From positions 62,001-126,000 of the forward strand of contig NZ_JAAOWU010000016.1 of assembly GCF_013778505.1 (NCBI RefSeq): DNA of 64,000 nt, read 5' to 3'. A program made the translations under genes and the position numbers. Positions within the stretch are counted from its first letter, which is position 1, and each line of letters opens with the position of its first letter. A model generated the notes under the pieces. The model did not search any database and was not told the origin of the DNA. It worked only from the letters and a program-made list of their open reading frames with translations. Of this stretch, positions 8,452 through 17,017 are shown piece by piece. Source of the stretch: Pseudomonas sivasensis (GTDB lineage Bacteria; Pseudomonadota; Gammaproteobacteria; Pseudomonadales; Pseudomonadaceae).

Positions 8452-8862
8452 CTACGACCCGCGATAGGTGGAGAAACCGTAAGGGCTGAGCAACAACGGG
8501 ATGTGGTAATGCTGGTCCGCCTGTTTCACCTGGAAGATCACCGGCACTTCAGGGAAGAACGTCTCGCGGTTGGCCTTTTTGTAGTAGTCGCCGGTCTTGA
8601 ACACCACGCGGTACTCACCCGGCGTCATGCTGCGGTTGGCGGGGAACAGTTCGGCGATGCGCCCCTGCTGGTTGGTGACGCCTTCGGACAGCGACTGCCA
8701 TTTGTCGCCTACCTGCTGTTCCAGGGTGACGCTGACACCGGCGCTCGGCAGGCCGTTTTCCAGGTTGAGCACATGCACGCTCAGAGGGTTGCCGTCGGCC
8801 AGGGCCAGGTTGCACAGGCCGCTGAGGCTGAGGGCGGCGAGGGTCATGCTGAGGGTTTTCAT
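8452..8862 (-). CDS. Exported hydroxyisourate hydrolase-like (transthyretin-related) protein
   Basis: A 136-residue protein. A clear signal peptide (about residues 1-22, ending LALA) precedes a transthyretin-like fold starting NPLSVHVLNLENGLPSAGV and ending with the diagnostic YRGS tetrapeptide. The motif set (HVLN, the central R in GEYRVVFKTGDYY, HYHIPLLLSPYGFSTYRGS) fits 5-hydroxyisourate hydrolase of ureide metabolism. The export signal means it would act in the periplasm rather than beside cytosolic urate enzymes, none of which are nearby. It lies 22 bp downstream of the HbpS/GlcG-like gene on the same strand, so probably one transcript. Confidence 0.85.
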   Translation of the reverse strand: MKTLSMTLAALSLSGLCNLALADGNPLSVHVLNLENGLPSAGVSVTLEQQVGDKWQSLSEGVTNQQGRIAELFPANRSMTPGEYRVVFKTGDYYKKANRETFFPEVPVIFQVKQADQHYHIPLLLSPYGFSTYRGS

Positions 8863-8884
8863 CGAGAGATCCTTTGGAGGGGAA

Positions 8885-9358
8885 TCAGAGGGAAGTTTTC
8901 AGGCCCAGTTGCTCGGCGGCTTTTATTGCGCAGGACTCGTCCTGGGCTGCGCCGCCGGCACCGGCGATGCCCAGCGCGCCGACCAGTTCGGCCTCGGCAA
9001 ACAGCGGCACGCCGCCGCCGAGTAACAGCAACTCGGGCAAGCTGTTAAGGTTGGCGGCCTCGGGGTTGTTACGCGCGCGCTCGGCAAACAGCCGCGTCGG
9101 GGTTTTGGTCGACAGCGCGGTGTACGCTTTGCGCTGGCTGGCGAGGCTGTTATGCGGGCCGACGCCGTCGGCACGCAGGCTCAGCAGTAGGTTGCCGCCC
9201 CGGTCCAGTACCGTCAGCGCGGCGCTGCAGTGGGCAAGGCTGGCATCGGCCAGTTGGCGTGCGGTGTGCAAATCGAGGTCGGCATGGCGTGGCAGCTGCG
9301 GTGCAGCGAACGCACCGGTGCAGACGGCGAGGCTCAAGAACAAGGCATGGCGGGACAT
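8885..9358 (-). CDS. Exported HbpS/GlcG-family heme-binding-like protein
   Basis: A 157-residue protein starting at the ATG at 9358 (GGAG 8 bases upstream) with a signal peptide, MSRHALFLSLAVCTGAFAA. The mature part has the GlcG/HbpS pattern: ARQLADASLAHC, LTVLDRGGNLLLSLRADGV and the glycine-rich LLLLGGGVPLFAEAELVGALGIAGAGG near the end. Members bind heme or act as accessory proteins; the role here is unknown. It heads a two-gene unit with the exported hydroxyisourate hydrolase-like protein. Confidence 0.8.
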   Translation of the reverse strand: MSRHALFLSLAVCTGAFAAPQLPRHADLDLHTARQLADASLAHCSAALTVLDRGGNLLLSLRADGVGPHNSLASQRKAYTALSTKTPTRLFAERARNNPEAANLNSLPELLLLGGGVPLFAEAELVGALGIAGAGGAAQDESCAIKAAEQLGLKTSL

Positions 9359-9458
9359 AAAGACGACTCCGGAAAACAGGCCGCTACCGTAGCCAGTCAA
9401 CAGGGTCAGAAACCGCACAATTTGATGACAGGTTTGTAATCAAACCCAGAGGTAAGGC

Positions 9459-9824
9459 ATGCAGGTGTTGTTAGTGGAAGACCAGCCGCAACTGGCGCAG
9501 CTCATGGCTCAAGGCTTAAGCGAGGCCGGTTTCGCGGTGGAAGTCGCGGCCAATGGCATGGCGGCGCAGCGATTTGTGGAAAGCACCGAATACGACTTGG
9601 TCATTCTCGACGTGATGCTGCCGGGCTTGAATGCCTGGAAATTGCAGCAGGCGATTCGGCACAAGGGCAAGACGCCGGTGTTGTTCCTGACCACGCCGGG
9701 CGGCATCGAAGATCGCCTGCGTGGGTTGGAATTGCATGAGGATGATTACCTGCTCAAGCCGTTTGAGGCCAAGGCGTTGGTGGCGCGGGTGAGGAAGTTA
9801 TTGCGGCGCGATCGCGGGCTCTGA
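9459..9824 (+). CDS. Receiver-only response regulator
   Basis: A 121-residue protein made of a single OmpR-type receiver domain. The acidic pair E7/D8, phosphoacceptor D51 (LVILDVMLPG), T78/T79 and K100 (DDYLLKPF) are present, so phosphorylation is plausible. It stops at LRRDRGL, exactly where the linker to a winged-helix output domain would begin, and no such domain follows. No histidine kinase is adjacent. It may be a true single-domain protein or a remnant of a two-domain regulator. Confidence 0.85.
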   Translation: MQVLLVEDQPQLAQLMAQGLSEAGFAVEVAANGMAAQRFVESTEYDLVILDVMLPGLNAWKLQQAIRHKGKTPVLFLTTPGGIEDRLRGLELHEDDYLLKPFEAKALVARVRKLLRRDRGL

Positions 9825-9858
9825 TTGCCCCGGCATGTTCAGTGCCTGAACCATTGCT

Positions 9859-9922
9859 ATCGCGGGCAAGTCCCCTCCCACATTTGAAATGCGTTTCTCT
9901 GTGGGAGGGGACTTGCCCCGAT
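9859..9922. repeat. REP pair in opposite arrangement
   Basis: Two REP copies with cores CAAGTCCCCTCCCAC and GTGGGAGGGGACTTG, facing each other the other way round from the other REPINs in the window, with about 20 bases between. It sits between the receiver gene and the AraC regulator end. Confidence 0.8.
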
Positions 9923-9950
9923 GAGGCCTTCAGCCTCTGCGCGAATCCAC

Positions 9951-10955
9951 CTACCGCAACCCATCGCGAAACTGCCCTGGCGTCACCCCCGTCCAACGCT
10001 TGAACGCCCGGTTAAAACTGCTGGTATCGGCAAACCCCAACAAATGGCTGATTTCTGCCAATGAGCACTGCGGGTCCCGCAGATGCTGCAACGCCAGGTT
10101 CTGTCGGCACTCGTTGAGCAACGCATCAAACCGACACCCTTCATCCGCCAGGTGCCGCTGCAAGCTGCGCAAACTCAAGTGCAGCGCCTGGGCAATCCGC
10201 TCGGCACTCGGCTCGCCGTCGGGCAATTGTGCCTCGATCGTGGCGCGCACCTTGCGCTCCCAGGTCAGCGGTTGCAGCTGGGCGAGGGTGCGTTTGAGCA
10301 CAGTTTCGTTGTGTTCGGCCAACTCGGGGTTGGCGTCGTCCAGATGGCTGTCGAAGTCCTGGGCTGCAAATTCCAGGCAGTCCTCATCGGCGCCAAAAAA
10401 TACCGGCGCGCGGAACACCGTGTGCCAAGGCTTGGGATCGGCCGGTTCCGGGCGCCGCAAATGCACGGCCAAGGGCGCGTAGTCACGGCCCAGGCGATTG
10501 CGGCAGGTGCGCACATAGATCGCCGCGAACGCATCGATGGCTTCCAGTGCCGGTGCGGGGCTGCCTTGGGGTTGCAGCAGGCGGAAAAGGTAGCGTTCGC
10601 CGTCCCGACTCAGCTCCAGCTTCAGCGCATCGCTGACCACTTGGTGATAACGCACGATGCGTTCGAACACTTCCCGCAGACTGCCGCTGGCCACCAGCGC
10701 GTATCCCAACGCGTGAAAAGTGGTAGGGCTGACAAACCGCGACACGCGCAACCCAATTGCCGGATCGCCGCTGGCCTGCACTGCCAGCTCCCACAGGCGC
10801 GTGGTCGCCGACAGCGGATAGCGCGCATTGGGATCTTCCATCTGCTGCGGGTCGAGCCCAGCCTCGATGCACAGCGCGGCGCTGTCGAGGCCGAGGGCGT
10901 CGAGCTGCTTGCGCAGGGCGCGGGTCCAGCTGGCGAGGGACGTGGGTTCTGTCAT
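9951..10955 (-). CDS. AraC family transcriptional regulator (OruR/ArgR-type)
   Basis: A 334-residue regulator. The N-terminal ligand-binding region with VSRFVSPTTFHALGYALVAS and LRE(V)FERIVRYHQVVSDAL belongs to the arabinose-binding-like family seen in OruR-type Pseudomonas regulators. The C-terminal double helix-turn-helix spans about residues 250-330 (SLRSLQRHLADEG, SLAEISHLLGFADTSSFNRAFKRWTG). It is divergent from a fatty acid desaturase across about 100 bp, so it probably controls that gene. Confidence 0.88.
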   Translation of the reverse strand: MTEPTSLASWTRALRKQLDALGLDSAALCIEAGLDPQQMEDPNARYPLSATTRLWELAVQASGDPAIGLRVSRFVSPTTFHALGYALVASGSLREVFERIVRYHQVVSDALKLELSRDGERYLFRLLQPQGSPAPALEAIDAFAAIYVRTCRNRLGRDYAPLAVHLRRPEPADPKPWHTVFRAPVFFGADEDCLEFAAQDFDSHLDDANPELAEHNETVLKRTLAQLQPLTWERKVRATIEAQLPDGEPSAERIAQALHLSLRSLQRHLADEGCRFDALLNECRQNLALQHLRDPQCSLAEISHLLGFADTSSFNRAFKRWTGVTPGQFRDGLR

Positions 10956-11056
10956 GGCGATTGGCGCTTGCGGTCAACAGGTTGGCGTGTGGGGCTAGCG
11001 TCCTGCATGAAGGCCTGGTGCAGGATGTAACCATCTATGAACAAGAGGATGGGAGC

Positions 11057-12151
11057 ATGGACGGTACTTCTGCAAGTCCCCAGCAGATGAACGCACAACA
11101 GCGTTCAGCACATATCCGTGAAGTCGTACTCGCCGAAGGCGTGCGCCTGCGCCAGCAGCACCCGTGGTTGCTGCATCAAGACGCCTTGGGCGCGGGCATC
11201 CTGGCCTTCGCGCTGCTGGGCATGATTGGCTCGGCGGCGCTCTACATCACCGGTCACATGGCCTGGTGGGCGTGCCTGTTATTGAACGCCTTCCTGGCCT
11301 CGCTGACCCACGAGCTGGAACACGACCTGATCCACAGCATGTACTTTCGCAAGCAGCGCCTGCCCCACAATTTGATGATGGGCCTGGTGTGGCTTGCGCG
11401 GCCAAGCACCATCAATCCGTGGATTCGCCTGCACCTGCACCTCAACCATCACAAAGTCTCCGGCACCGAGACCGATATGGAAGAGCGCGCCATCACCAAT
11501 GGCGAGCCGTGGGGCTTTGCGCGGTTGCTGATGGTGGGCGATAACGTGATGTCGGCGTTTATCCGCATGCTGCGGGCCAAAACCTGGGGCCACAAACTCA
11601 AGATCCTGAAACGCTCGCTGCTGGTCTACGCACCGCTGGCACTGCTGCATTGGGGGGCGTGGTACATCTTCCTCGGCTTCCATGCAGCCAACGGCGTCGC
11701 CAGTCTGCTGGGTGCGCCTATCGAATGGTCCGCCGGCACCTTGCAGATGATGCAGGTGATCGATATTGCCGCCGTGGTGATCATCGGGCCCAACGTGTTG
11801 CGCACCTTTTGCCTGCACTTTGTCAGCTCCAACATGCACTACTACGGCGATGTGGAATTGGGCAACGTGATCCAGCAAACCCAAGTACTGAACCCCTGGT
11901 GGATGTGGCCGTTGCAGGCGTTTTGCTTCAACTTCGGCAGCACTCACGGGATTCACCATTTTGTGGTGAAAGAGCCGTTTTACATCCGCCAGATGACCGC
12001 CAAGGTGGCGCACAAGGTCATGGCCGAGATGGGTGTGCGGTTCAATGATTTTGGGACGTTTGCGCGGGCCAATCGGCTTGGTTTTCCACCGCCAGCAGCG
12101 TTTCGATCAGTGCCTTCGCCGCAGGCGACAAGCGAACCCCAGCGCGGCTGA
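11057..12151 (+). CDS. Membrane fatty acid desaturase
   Basis: A 364-residue integral membrane di-iron enzyme. The ATG at 11057 follows AGAGGATGGGAG; upstream in-frame sequence lies inside the AraC gene. Histidine boxes: HELEHDLIH (H85, H89, H93), HLHLNHH (about 126-132) and HGIHH (about 300), with hydrophobic segments between. These match fatty acid desaturase/hydroxylase domains; the substrate is not known and the protein differs from DesA at the left edge. Its last 110 bp overlap the convergent LysR gene. Control by the adjacent AraC regulator is likely. Confidence 0.85.
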   Translation: MDGTSASPQQMNAQQRSAHIREVVLAEGVRLRQQHPWLLHQDALGAGILAFALLGMIGSAALYITGHMAWWACLLLNAFLASLTHELEHDLIHSMYFRKQRLPHNLMMGLVWLARPSTINPWIRLHLHLNHHKVSGTETDMEERAITNGEPWGFARLLMVGDNVMSAFIRMLRAKTWGHKLKILKRSLLVYAPLALLHWGAWYIFLGFHAANGVASLLGAPIEWSAGTLQMMQVIDIAAVVIIGPNVLRTFCLHFVSSNMHYYGDVELGNVIQQTQVLNPWWMWPLQAFCFNFGSTHGIHHFVVKEPFYIRQMTAKVAHKVMAEMGVRFNDFGTFARANRLGFPPPAAFRSVPSPQATSEPQRG

Positions 12152-12977
12152 TCACTGCGCAACGGTTGTTCAGGCTTTCCAAGGCATGAGGCACATTGCG
12201 CCAGTGCAGCACGTTCAATTCGCCGCTGGCCAAGGGGGCGGCGAAGGCTTCTTCTGCGCCCAGGCCGATGGTGTCTGACTCGCGCACGATGAGGGCCAGC
12301 GCGGCAAACTGCTCCAGCTCGATAGCGGGGGCAAAGTCGATGCGCCCACTCAGGTTCGCCAACAGTTTTCGAATGCCAGGTGCGATCAGTGGCGTGGCGA
12401 GGGGATAGTCGAACAGGTCATTGGTCGACAGGCTGTCCTTGGCCAGCAACGGGTGCCCGGCACGGCAGAAAAACACACTGCGCCGCGGCGTGAGCGCCTG
12501 AGTCTGGAAGTTTGGGTCGGCTTCGAAGTGGCGCACATCGGCGATAAAAAATTCGATCTCTTCACGGCTCAGGCTGCGCCCGAGTCTTTCCCAGTTATCC
12601 ACTTGCAACGCGCTGCGTACCTTGGGGTAGGCGGTGATGAACCGTGCCATCGCTTGGGGCACCAAGTTGACCGCCGCCACCGCATCGCTGCCAAAGCGTA
12701 CTTCACCGGCGTCGAGCTTGGTCATGCGTGTGACTTCATGGCTGAGCAATGCGGCGCCTTGAACCAGGCTCAAGGCATGCTGCAACACCACCTGGCCTTC
12801 GGGGGTCGGGCGCAGGTCTTTATGGGCGCGATCCACCAGCACGCAGCCGAACTCTTGCTCCAGGCCCTGGATGCTGCGGCTGAAAGCCGGCTGGGTGATG
12901 CCCATGGCTTCGGCGCCGCGCACAAAACTGCGGTACTCATTCAGCGCGATGAAATAGCGCAGTTGGCGAAGGTCCAT
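12042..12977 (-). CDS. LysR family transcriptional regulator
   Basis: A 311-residue regulator. The N-terminal winged helix (MDLRQLRYFIALNEYRSFVRGAEAMGI, QPAFSRSIQGLEQEFG) is followed by a periplasmic-binding-like effector domain. Its 3' end overlaps the desaturase gene by 110 bp tail to tail; both C-termini look natural for their families (LSPAAKALIETL here). It lies downstream of the MFS exporter on the same strand with a 97-bp gap. Target genes are not clear. Confidence 0.88.
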   Translation of the reverse strand: MDLRQLRYFIALNEYRSFVRGAEAMGITQPAFSRSIQGLEQEFGCVLVDRAHKDLRPTPEGQVVLQHALSLVQGAALLSHEVTRMTKLDAGEVRFGSDAVAAVNLVPQAMARFITAYPKVRSALQVDNWERLGRSLSREEIEFFIADVRHFEADPNFQTQALTPRRSVFFCRAGHPLLAKDSLSTNDLFDYPLATPLIAPGIRKLLANLSGRIDFAPAIELEQFAALALIVRESDTIGLGAEEAFAAPLASGELNVLHWRNVPHALESLNNRCAVISRAGVRLSPAAKALIETLLAVENQADWPAQTSQNH

Positions 12978-13074
12978 GGTGTGCCCGGCATCCTTTAAGA
13001 GAACCGGGATTTTAAGGGCATTGCTTATGCCGTCAACGAAGCTTTATTGGTTTAATTAGATCTTAAAGGCATAT

Positions 13075-14244
13075 CTATAGAGCGGGTGCCGTGCGGTAAC
13101 TCGTCGGGCTGAACACCCGCGTCACCATCAGCATCGCCACTGCAGTCACCGTCAATACCACCCAGGCGCTGGTGAAGTTGCCGGTGATCTCGCGCAGCCA
13201 GCCGGTCATCCACGGCGAGATCGCGTTGATCAGGAAGCCTACGCCTTGTACGAAGGCCGCCAGTTGCCCGGCTTGCCGAGGGTCGCGATGGTGGTCGAGG
13301 GTCAATAGCAGGCTCAAGGCGAAACACGCGCCCAGACCGAAGCCGCACAACGCCACCCACAGATGAGGAAATTGCAGCGGCGCCAGCAGCAGACCGAGGT
13401 AACCCACCGTTTGTGCCAGCAGGCTGATCCCGAGCAGGGGGCGACGGTCGATACCGCGTTGCGCGAGCACTGGCATCAGCAGCGCGGCAATCACTTGGAA
13501 GATGGTCATGAACGCCAGCAGCGAACCGCTGGGCAGCACGCCCCAGCCCAATTGCTGATAGTAGGCCGGCAGCCACGCCACCAGGCTCATGTAGCCACAG
13601 TTCACCAGCCCGAAATACACCGCCAGCAGCCAGGCGCGACGATTGCGCAGGCCCTTGAATGCGGGCACCACCTGGGGATTTTTTGCTGCGCCCAGCGGCA
13701 GCCAGGCCCACAGCAACAAGGCGCCCAGCGCTGGCAACAGCCACACGCCCAATCCTGCCTGCCAGTCCTCGAAATGCGTGGCCACCAACGGACTGAGCAG
13801 CGCCGCCAAGCCACCACCGGCCATCAGCGAGGCCGAATAGACGCCCATCGCCACCGGCACGCGATGATGGAACTCACGCTTGATCATCGCGGGCACCAAC
13901 GCCTGGATCAGCGCCACACCGGCACCGCCGAGCAACGCCGTGACCAGCAGCGCCGACGCTTGGCCCATCACCCAGCGCGCCAGGCACGCCAGCAGAATCA
14001 TCATTAAACCCAGGGCGATACCGCGCCGTTCGCCCAGTTGCGCTTCCACGCGCACGCCCACCAACGCCACCAGCCCCATGCACACCACCGGCAAGCTGGT
14101 AAGCAGGGCACTGCTCTGGAAGCTGAGGCCGGTGGCCAAGCGGATTTCACCGAGCAGCGGACTGATAGAACTGAGGATCGGCCGAAGGTTGAGGCCCAGC
14201 ACTACGAGCAGGCCCCAGCCGGCGAGGGATTTGTTGAGGGTCAT
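13075..14244 (-). CDS. CynX/NimT-type MFS transporter
   Basis: A 389-residue, 12-segment major facilitator. It starts MTLNKSLAGWGLLVVLGLNLRPILSSISPLLGEIR; the NLRP...SSISPLL motif typifies the CynX/NimT (cyanate/2-nitroimidazole exporter) family, whose substrates are poorly known. An open frame continues well upstream, but that part overlaps the divergent LysR gene and is rejected. The divergent LysR gene at 14347 is the likely regulator. Confidence 0.88.
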   Translation of the reverse strand: MTLNKSLAGWGLLVVLGLNLRPILSSISPLLGEIRLATGLSFQSSALLTSLPVVCMGLVALVGVRVEAQLGERRGIALGLMMILLACLARWVMGQASALLVTALLGGAGVALIQALVPAMIKREFHHRVPVAMGVYSASLMAGGGLAALLSPLVATHFEDWQAGLGVWLLPALGALLLWAWLPLGAAKNPQVVPAFKGLRNRRAWLLAVYFGLVNCGYMSLVAWLPAYYQQLGWGVLPSGSLLAFMTIFQVIAALLMPVLAQRGIDRRPLLGISLLAQTVGYLGLLLAPLQFPHLWVALCGFGLGACFALSLLLTLDHHRDPRQAGQLAAFVQGVGFLINAISPWMTGWLREITGNFTSAWVVLTVTAVAMLMVTRVFSPTSYRTAPAL

Positions 14245-14346
14245 GCAGCGTCCATGCAGTGGGTAAATGAGGCGTGAGTATGGCCATCGCCACAGGTATT
14301 CTGAAATTAAATATAACCATGCCAACCAGTGGCAAAGGGAATGATG

Positions 14347-15213
14347 ATGTTCGATCCCGTGTTGCTCAGAAGCTTTGTCGCCGTGGTGGACTGCAGCAAC
14401 TTCACCCGCGCCGCCGAGCGCCTGCATTTGACCCAATCCACCGTCAGCCAGCAGATTCGGCGCCTCGAAGACGCGGTGGCGTGCCAGTTGCTGGACCGCG
14501 ACCAACGCCGCGTGGTCGCCACGGCTGAAGGTGAGCGCTTGCTGGCCTATGCGCGGCGCATCCTTGCGCTGCATGAAGAAGCCGCCGATGTGCTGATCAA
14601 CCAGCAGAGTGACGGCGTGCTGCGCCTGGGGGTACCGGAAGACTTTGCCGCAGAGCGCCTGATGCCGCTGCTCTCGGCGTTTGTGTTGGCGTATCCACGG
14701 GTGCGCCTGGAGGTCACCAGCGGTCTCGGTCCCGAGTTGCAGCGCCAATTCCGCAGCGGCGAGTTCGATGTGTTGTTGGTCAAGCAGATGGGCGACAGCG
14801 ATGACTGTCTGGCCTCGTGGCCCGAGCCGCTGTGTTGGGTCGATAGCCGCAGCATGCCGTCGTTGGGCCGCGACCCCTTGCCGTTGGTGGCCTTTCCGGT
14901 GGGCGGGTTGTACCGCAACGAAATGCTGCACCACCTGGAAGTCAGCGGCTGGCGCTGGCGCATCGGCTATTCCAGCGCCAGCCTGGCCAGTGTGTGTTCG
15001 GCTGTGGCGGCGGGGTTGGGCGTGAGTCTGTTACCGCGCCGGGTGGTGCAGCCTGGGCATGTGGAGTTGGGGCCGGACAGCGGTTTACCGGCGGTGCAAG
15101 GCGTGCGCCTGGCGTTATATGCGCGTCCTGGCCTGAGCGCGGCGGGGCAATGCTTGCAGGCTGAACTGTTGGATTTGTGCGCAAACAGCCCCGTCGAACC
15201 ATGCCTTTACTGA
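14347..15213 (+). CDS. LysR family transcriptional regulator
   Basis: A 288-residue regulator. Three consecutive ATGs occur (14341, 14344, 14347); the third is best spaced from AAGGGA, giving MFDPVLLRSFVAVVDCSNF. Winged-helix motif: FTRAAERLHLTQSTVSQQIRRLE. The effector domain shows LGVPEDFAAERLMPLLSAF. It is divergent from the CynX-type exporter across about 100 bp, the classic layout for a LysR regulator and its target. Confidence 0.88.
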   Translation: MFDPVLLRSFVAVVDCSNFTRAAERLHLTQSTVSQQIRRLEDAVACQLLDRDQRRVVATAEGERLLAYARRILALHEEAADVLINQQSDGVLRLGVPEDFAAERLMPLLSAFVLAYPRVRLEVTSGLGPELQRQFRSGEFDVLLVKQMGDSDDCLASWPEPLCWVDSRSMPSLGRDPLPLVAFPVGGLYRNEMLHHLEVSGWRWRIGYSSASLASVCSAVAAGLGVSLLPRRVVQPGHVELGPDSGLPAVQGVRLALYARPGLSAAGQCLQAELLDLCANSPVEPCLY

Positions 15214-15377
15214 ATATTTTTTATGCCTGAAAAGCATTGAAAAAACACACCTCAGCGCCAGGCCTTGCAGGCTCTGGCTTGGGCGTTCGTGCCGGCTTTG
15301 TTTATTCAATTTAGATCTATGTATAACTTCAAAGATTACTTTAAGAGATAAGCGTCTGGCCCCGATGATTCAGCCCT

Positions 15378-15414
15378 CGACGGCCTTCCACGCAGGCCTG
15401 TCGGTTTTTGTTTT
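15378..15414 (+). terminator. Rho-independent terminator just upstream of tonB
   Basis: CGACGGCCT (15378-15386) pairs with AGGCCTGTCG (15394-15403, one bulge), followed by GTTTTTGTTTT. It ends only 22 bp before the tonB ATG, so it either ends the upstream LysR transcript or acts as an attenuator in a tonB leader. The 164 bp before it (15214-15377) are AT-rich and hold no gene. Confidence 0.7.
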
Positions 15415-15435
15415 AAGACCGTAGGGAGTGAATCA

Positions 15436-16242
15436 ATGGGCAATGTCCAGACCGCCGCCAGTGCACACGAGGCGCTATGGCGTCAGGCACCTGGTGGTGA
15501 GTTGGTCGACCTTGGCCGGCCGCACCGCGCGCCGTTGGGGCAACTGCGAACGCAGAAGACTCCAAAGCGTTTTTCTAGCCGCCACGAAGGGATAATCCTG
15601 GGGCTGCTGGTGCTGGCCCTGCACGGTGCGGTGATCTATTGGGTGAGCCAGAAGGCGACGCCAGTGCTGCCGATTGTGCCGCCGGAAATCCCACCGATGA
15701 CCATCGAGTTTTCCCAGCCAGCGCCGCCAGTGGTTGAACCTCCACCGCCTGCGCCACCACCACCGCCGCCTGTGGTCGAGCCACCGCCCCCTGTGGTGGA
15801 TGAGTTGGCTGCCAAGCCGGCGCCGAAAAAGATTCCGAAACCCAAGCCGGTGCCAAAACCCGTGCCCAAACCGGTCGCCAAACCGGTAGAGCAACCGCCG
15901 GCGCCACCGGTCCCTGCGCCACCTGCGCCAGCGCCGGTCGCCGCGCCTGCGCCCGCCCCGGTTACTCCGGCTTCTGCCAACGCCGCGTACCTGAAGAACC
16001 CGGCACCTGAATACCCGTCACTGGCCCAGCGCCGGGGCTGGGAAGGCACGGTGTTGTTGCGGGTTCATGTGTTGGCCAGCGGCAAGCCGGGTGAGATCCA
16101 GATCCAGAAAAGCAGCGGTCGCCAGCAACTCGACGACGCCGCACTGACCGCCGTAAAGCGTTGGAGCTTCGTGCCGGCCAAGCAGGGCGATGTGGCTCAG
16201 GACGGCTGGGTCAGCGTTCCGATCGACTTCAAGATTCACTAA
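15436..16242 (+). CDS. tonB: TonB energy transducer
   Basis: A 268-residue periplasm-spanning protein that passes proton-motive energy to outer-membrane receptors. A long cytoplasmic N-terminus (about 50 residues) precedes one membrane anchor (about 52-70). A proline-rich spacer (about 76-180, PPPPAPPPPPP and KPVPKPVPKPVAKP repeats) leads to the C-terminal TonB domain (YPSLAQRRGWEGTVLLRVHV to VPIDFKIH). GTAGGGAG precedes the ATG. The order tonB-exbB-exbD matches PA0197-PA0199 (tonB2) in P. aeruginosa. Confidence 0.93.
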   Translation: MGNVQTAASAHEALWRQAPGGELVDLGRPHRAPLGQLRTQKTPKRFSSRHEGIILGLLVLALHGAVIYWVSQKATPVLPIVPPEIPPMTIEFSQPAPPVVEPPPPAPPPPPPVVEPPPPVVDELAAKPAPKKIPKPKPVPKPVPKPVAKPVEQPPAPPVPAPPAPAPVAAPAPAPVTPASANAAYLKNPAPEYPSLAQRRGWEGTVLLRVHVLASGKPGEIQIQKSSGRQQLDDAALTAVKRWSFVPAKQGDVAQDGWVSVPIDFKIH

Positions 16243-16296
16243 CTATTGCGCTTCGGTGTGTTGCACACGCCGCGACTTGTACAGAGGGAAAACATC

Positions 16297-17016
16297 ATGG
16301 CATTAGCATCTCCACTTGAATCCATCGAAAGCGCGGTGATCTGGCTGCTGGTGGTCTTTTCGGTCGCCACCTGGGGCTTGGCCTTGCTCAAGGGCGTGCA
16401 GTTCGGTCGCCTCAAGGCCCAGGATCGCAAGTTCCACAAACAGTTCTGGGCGGCGTCGAGTCTTGATTCAGCCGCTGAATTGGCAGAGACCCAACCGGGT
16501 GCCGCTGCCCGCGTGGCCCAGGCCGGTTATGCCGCGATCCAGGTTGGCGATGCGCCTCACGCTGCCGACTTGAGCCAGGCAATCAACCATCAGGACCGCC
16601 TCGAACGCGCCCTGCGTCAGCAGATCGTACGTGAGCGTCGCTCTCTGGAGACCGGTTTGGCCGTGGTCGCCAGTATCGGCAGCACCTCGCCGTTTATCGG
16701 CCTGTTCGGCACCGTGTGGGGGATTATGGAAGCGCTCAAGGGCATCAGCGCCGCCGGTTCCGCCAGCCTGGAAACCGTGGCCGGCCCCATCGGTGCCGCA
16801 CTGGTTGCAACAGGCGTGGGGATCGCCGTCGCCGTACCTGCGGTGCTGGTTTACAACTACTTCCTGCGTCGCCTCAAGCTGACTGCCGCCGACCTGGATG
16901 ACTTCGCCCACGACTTCTATAGCCTGGCGCAGAAAAATTCCTTCCGTGTGCTGCTGCACCCGGCGCTCAACAAAAGCGCTGCCGGCAACCCGCAAAAAGT
17001 GAAGGAGGCGTCCTGA
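16297..17016 (+). CDS. exbB: ExbB proton-channel subunit
   Basis: A 239-residue MotA/TolQ/ExbB-family protein with three membrane segments. The ATG at 16297 follows AGAGGGAA; an earlier ATG at 16246 has no binding site. The conserved block FIGLFGTVWGIMEALKGIS and the GPIGAALVATGVGIAVAVPAVLVYN segment line the proton path. It forms the motor with ExbD for TonB. exbD begins 1 bp after its stop. Confidence 0.95.
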   Translation: MALASPLESIESAVIWLLVVFSVATWGLALLKGVQFGRLKAQDRKFHKQFWAASSLDSAAELAETQPGAAARVAQAGYAAIQVGDAPHAADLSQAINHQDRLERALRQQIVRERRSLETGLAVVASIGSTSPFIGLFGTVWGIMEALKGISAAGSASLETVAGPIGAALVATGVGIAVAVPAVLVYNYFLRRLKLTAADLDDFAHDFYSLAQKNSFRVLLHPALNKSAAGNPQKVKEAS

Positions 17017-17017
17017 A

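Noticed and set aside
10083..11030. 315-codon plus-strand frame opposite the AraC regulator
   Set aside because: Antisense shadow of a well-supported regulator; no motif.
13075..14934. Extension of the CynX-type exporter to 619 residues
   Set aside because: The extra N-terminus is antisense to the LysR gene at 14347 and the family start (MTLNKSLAGW) occurs at 14244.
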